Below are positions 18,228 through 20,405 of a stretch of 20,405 nucleotides of DNA, piece after piece. The DNA comes from a virus. Positions within the stretch are counted from its first letter, which is position 1, and each line of letters starts with the position of its first letter. A program made the position numbers and the translations under genes. Under the pieces are notes generated by a model. It was not told where the DNA came from and ran no database searches. It saw nothing but the letters and a program-made list of their open reading frames with translations. Location of the stretch: positions 1 to 20,405 of the IMG/VR virus record IMGVR_UViG_3300044533_000198. One strand, given 5' to 3'.

Positions 18228-18283
18228 GAGGGGAGAGCTGTGCAAAGGATTTTCCTAGCTTGCAGACGAGCAGTTTTCCCCTC
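18228..18283 (+). ncRNA. Candidate structured intercistronic RNA
   Basis: GAGGGGAGAGCTG (18228-18240) pairs without interruption with CAGTTTTCCCCTC (18271-18283): 13 pairs, two of them G-T. Inside, GCAAAGGA (18242-18249) pairs with TCCT (18253-18256) and TTGC (18260-18263), leaving a TTT loop and a three-base AGC bulge; AGACGAG remains unpaired. No T tract follows, so it is not an ordinary terminator. It ends seven bases before the AGGAG of the next gene. It might be a cis-regulatory leader, an RNase III site or a small RNA. I recognise no known family. Confidence 0.5.
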
Positions 18284-18301
18284 ACCCAATAGGAGTTAAT
18301 G

Positions 18302-18634
18302 ATGAGAGATATTTTTAACAACATGAAAGATTCGATGGAGAGATTCTTTGGTACTGAGCCTTTTAAGTTGGTACGCAAAGAAGACCCCACAACAAGCCAT
18401 CAAGCGGCTCAAGCAGTTGATACCACCAAGCTAGAAAGTCTTGTCTACGAGGCCATTAAGAGCCATCCAGATGGGTGTATCTCAGACGAGATACTAGAGA
18501 TGTATCCAAACTACCCATATTCCTCTATAACAGCAAGGTATCGTGCTTTGTTAGACAAGGGATTTATCGAAGTTACTGGCGTCAAACGTGGCAAGTTTGG
18601 CAGAAATCAACGAATTATGAAATGTAAACAATGA
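18302..18634 (+). CDS. Winged-helix-like phage protein, 110 aa
   Basis: The AGGAG at 18291-18295 is six bases before ATG 18302 and three before ATG 18299, so 18302 is preferred. The product has DPTTSHQAAQAVDTTKLESL near residue 29, then GCISDEILEMYPNYPYSSIT and ARYRALLDKGFIEVTG. This is the pattern of a phage winged-helix protein that I recall as widespread and uncharacterised. DNA binding is likely. It overlaps the next gene by ATGA and follows the structured RNA. Confidence 0.8.
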   Translation: MRDIFNNMKDSMERFFGTEPFKLVRKEDPTTSHQAAQAVDTTKLESLVYEAIKSHPDGCISDEILEMYPNYPYSSITARYRALLDKGFIEVTGVKRGKFGRNQRIMKCKQ

Positions 18635-18813
18635 TAGAAAAACCACCTTATTCCAAGATTAGTTATCCATCTGTGCCAAACAAGGATTTTAAATGGTCTT
18701 CAGGTTCAGACGTTCAAGCTATTTGGAGAAAACATGGATGGACTCCACCCTCTGAGAATATGCTGCCACCCCCGCCTGAGAAGTATCAAGAGCCTTTGCG
18801 GAGAGTGCGGTAG
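18631..18813 (+). CDS. Small Pro-rich phage protein, 60 aa
   Basis: The product (MIEKPPYSKISYPSVPNKDF, then KWSSGSDVQAIWRKHGWTPP) is Pro/Lys/Tyr-rich, with an AIWRKHGW.PP.E phrase recurring in small phage proteins as I remember. It overlaps the previous gene by ATGA and ends adjoining the convergent minus-strand gene with no spacer. No function known; no terminator is visible between the convergent genes. Confidence 0.75.
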   Translation: MIEKPPYSKISYPSVPNKDFKWSSGSDVQAIWRKHGWTPPSENMLPPPPEKYQEPLRRVR

Positions 18814-18957
18814 TTACTTAGCCAACAGGTAAAGACCTATATTTGAACTAGCGTAACCTGCATAGACAATCGCCATGTGCGGGTTACCCTTCAAAAACTG
18901 CTCTACCGCTATGTATGCGTAGATCAAGCCTGTCAAAGCAATCAACCAAGCACTCAA
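18814..18957 (-). CDS. Two-TM microprotein with TTG start, 47 aa
   Basis: A 48-codon frame starts with TTG at 18957, overlapping the stop of the phosphoesterase gene as TTGA, the same coupling as ATGA and GTGA elsewhere. The product begins (M)SAWLIALTGLIYAYIAVEQF, then LKGNPHMAIVYAGYASSNIG and LYLLAK: two hydrophobic helices around a basic loop. I recall this AxTG.IYAYIAVEQ..KGN pattern as a small phage membrane protein. Without it the 145 bases between the convergent genes are unexplained. Function unknown. Confidence 0.75.
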   Translation of the reverse strand: MSAWLIALTGLIYAYIAVEQFLKGNPHMAIVYAGYASSNIGLYLLAK

Positions 18958-19946
18958 AACGCACCTACATCAATTACTTCGCCTCTAAACTGAACCATGT
19001 CTTCATCAAATTTATGGACGAGTTCAGGCCATAAAAGCTGACCATTGAAGAAGTTTAACACGGCAAAACCCGACCTGTGATTGCTTGGGTTTAGTTCAGC
19101 ATAAGTAAATTGTGGGCCGTCTGGTTCAGCCAATGTTCCAGTATCGACCCCGTATCTCACGCCATTAAAATCACTGAATGGGGTTACTTTTAACGAGTGC
19201 AGATGCCCCGTCACCATTGAGACCCCGCTTGAAACCGCATTGTTGTGGGTAGCATGGATTCCACCCTTATATCGGTGCTTGATAATACATTGCTCAGTAG
19301 CCCAGACTGCCCAACAAAACTCCCACTCGGTAATGTGGTCTGTCAGCTTAAAGCCTAGAACCTCTTTAAATTGTGGTGCGTGTTGAGCCAATCTATTGCC
19401 AAACCGAATATCGTGATTACCCCATGTAAACAGTAGCTTTACATTATGTCGGACAGACTTTGCAATCTCCTCTATTTCGTCAAGCGCACCCTGACAGGCC
19501 TTTAGCTCTTGGATAACAGAAGTCTGTGGTTGGTCAGTTACATCATGGCGTGATATAGATGCTCCATCAAACGCATCACCATTACATATCACCGCCTTGG
19601 GTTTAAACTTCTCTATAGCCCATAGAAGCCCTTTAAACGCTGTTGTTCGTTGACCAGGTATGAAGTGAGCATCTGAGAACACAATGACAGTCCCATCTAG
19701 GATGCCAAGGTTAACTTGTTTTAGTGGAGAGAAGGACTTTGGTCTTTTAGCGTCATATTTAGCACTACGAGAGTCATTACCGCCTAATTTGACCTCATGA
19801 GTTTCCTCCATGCTACGTCTGCGGTAGTTAACTGCTCTCTCAGTGATGCCTAGAATCTTTGCTATTTTTGTAACAGATCGGTGCTTGTCCCACAGTTCCA
19901 TAAACTGCTCATCTGTACAAGAATTCATGTTATTACTTGATACCAT
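18954..19946 (-). CDS. HTH-fused calcineurin-like metallophosphoesterase, 330 aa
   Basis: AAGGATTCCA precedes ATG 19946, so this start is preferred over the Met at 19928. Residues 12-45 are a helix-turn-helix (TDEQFMELWDKHRSVTKIAK, then ITERAVNYRRR). Residues 85-260 hold the metal-binding set of the calcineurin family: DAH (92-94), GDAFD (123-127), GNHD (176-179), H231/H234 and GHLH (247-250). It likely cleaves phosphoesters, possibly in nucleotides or DNA. The HTH suggests recruitment to DNA. It overlaps the upstream gene by 14 bases and the TM microprotein by TTGA. Enzyme class is firm, substrate unknown. Confidence 0.9.
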   Translation of the reverse strand: MVSSNNMNSCTDEQFMELWDKHRSVTKIAKILGITERAVNYRRRSMEETHEVKLGGNDSRSAKYDAKRPKSFSPLKQVNLGILDGTVIVFSDAHFIPGQRTTAFKGLLWAIEKFKPKAVICNGDAFDGASISRHDVTDQPQTSVIQELKACQGALDEIEEIAKSVRHNVKLLFTWGNHDIRFGNRLAQHAPQFKEVLGFKLTDHITEWEFCWAVWATEQCIIKHRYKGGIHATHNNAVSSGVSMVTGHLHSLKVTPFSDFNGVRYGVDTGTLAEPDGPQFTYAELNPSNHRSGFAVLNFFNGQLLWPELVHKFDEDMVQFRGEVIDVGAF

Positions 19947-20307
19947 TGGAATCCTTAGACAGTAACTTTTCTAGCAGATTGATAACTCTATGTTCTTGCA
20001 TTTCAATCTCATCTTGAGATGATTTAGGGTCTTGAGCAACAGTCATCAAATCGTGCAGAAACACATGAAGTAACTCATGTAAAGCAGTCTGATCCAGAGA
20101 TTCAGGTGTGATCTTCTCAGCACCAAAATCACCTAGTCTGTAAGTAGCCAATCGAGCAGAAGCATTAAACTCAACAGAAGCCATAGCAGCCTTTGCTGGT
20201 TTACTTCCTTTTTCAATTCTCCAATCACCCAGACTAAGCACTTGTTGCCACTTTCTGACACTTTGTGCGAACAGTTTTGCATCTTCTGGTGTAGGAATGT
20301 TAGGCAT
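19933..20307 (-). CDS. SprT-like / gluzincin-type metalloprotease-like protein, 124 aa
   Basis: The product has QTALHELLHVFLHDL with the HExxH zinc motif at 77-81, a downstream helix EMQEHRVINLLEKLL that may give a third ligand or the structural Glu, and an N-terminal LSLGDWRIEK strand of the type seen in SprT-like domains. Such small phage proteins are often seen next to replication genes, to my memory. It could cut a host or phage protein, but activity is not shown. An AAGGTG lies seven bases before the ATG. It precedes the phosphoesterase gene in the same unit. Confidence 0.8.
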   Translation of the reverse strand: MPNIPTPEDAKLFAQSVRKWQQVLSLGDWRIEKGSKPAKAAMASVEFNASARLATYRLGDFGAEKITPESLDQTALHELLHVFLHDLMTVAQDPKSSQDEIEMQEHRVINLLEKLLSKDSNGIK

Positions 20308-20342
20308 TTCAACACCTTATACAGTATTTATGACAATTTAAT

Positions 20343-20405
20343 TTAAGAAGCAAGCACAAGTAAGGCGTGATCTATGTGCTTTATGCGGTCTTCTAGCCCT
20401 ATAAA
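20343..20405 (-). CDS. C-terminal tail of a further minus-strand gene (partial)
   Basis: From the window edge a 20-codon open frame ends with TAA at 20343. It reads FIGLEDRIKHIDHALLVLAS, a helical end typical of a real protein. It stops 35 bases before the metalloprotease-like gene start. With so little sequence its identity cannot be given. Confidence 0.45.
   Translation of the reverse strand, partial: FIGLEDRIKHIDHALLVLAS

Noticed and set aside
20308-20342. Promoter before the metalloprotease-like gene (TTGTCA and TATAAG on the minus strand)
   Set aside because: The two hexamers are only nine bases apart, which is not a usable spacing; no better pair was seen.
1-20405. CRISPR array, tRNA genes, integrase, insertion sequence
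   Set aside because: I found no regularly spaced repeats, cloverleaf, recombinase motif or terminal inverted repeats, so nothing suggests a defence array, lysogeny genes or a transposon in this window.

Overview
The window is part of the genome of a tailed double-stranded DNA phage (Caudoviricetes). It carries a complete head-assembly block: small and large terminase, portal, scaffold and major capsid protein. It also carries a phage replication and recombination set: ERF-type annealing protein, SSB-like protein, RusA resolvase, Ref-like and HNH nucleases, and a cytosine methyltransferase. I see no integrase, rRNA or tRNA. The host cannot be read directly. Short AGGAG ribosome sites, sigma70-like promoters and moderate GC fit a Gram-negative, probably aquatic, bacterium (inference).

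Layout. (1) 1-8554, minus strand: a late/structural block read right to left, TerS-TerL-portal-two small proteins-scaffold-major capsid-small capsid-associated protein, then a run of very small basic or membrane proteins and an adaptor-like protein cut by the left edge. Two intrinsic terminators flank the small gene after the capsid gene. (2) 8555-9277: a control region with a lone minus-strand gene, a good minus-strand promoter with clustered AGGG/CCCT operators, a pair of inverted GCGAAT motifs, and a plus-strand promoter. (3) 9278-10724, plus strand: an operon of six small unknown genes, possibly a seventh mini-gene, ending at a clear terminator. (4) 10766-13308, minus strand: a tightly overlapping operon of shuffled, partly duplicated small genes plus an HTH regulator and a Ref-like nuclease. 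(5) 13374-16851, minus strand: RusA, a C5 methyltransferase overlapped almost end to end by a second long reading frame, a replication-initiation-like protein, an HNH protein and a winged-helix protein. (6) 16975-18813, plus strand: ERF, SSB-like protein, a structured intercistronic RNA candidate and small genes. (7) 18814-20405, minus strand: a two-TM microprotein, an HTH-metallophosphoesterase, a SprT-like metalloprotease-like protein and the tail of a further gene.

Genes are packed with ATGA, GTGA or TTGA overlaps, so most blocks are probably translationally coupled operons. The two most interesting points are the methyltransferase gene, where two coextensive frames both look protein-coding (13799-14659), and a recurring AGGG-spacer-CCC-TAT element that sits on the -10 region of several operon promoters. 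The shuffled duplicate cassette (11053-13308) and the RNA fold at 18228-18283 come next.
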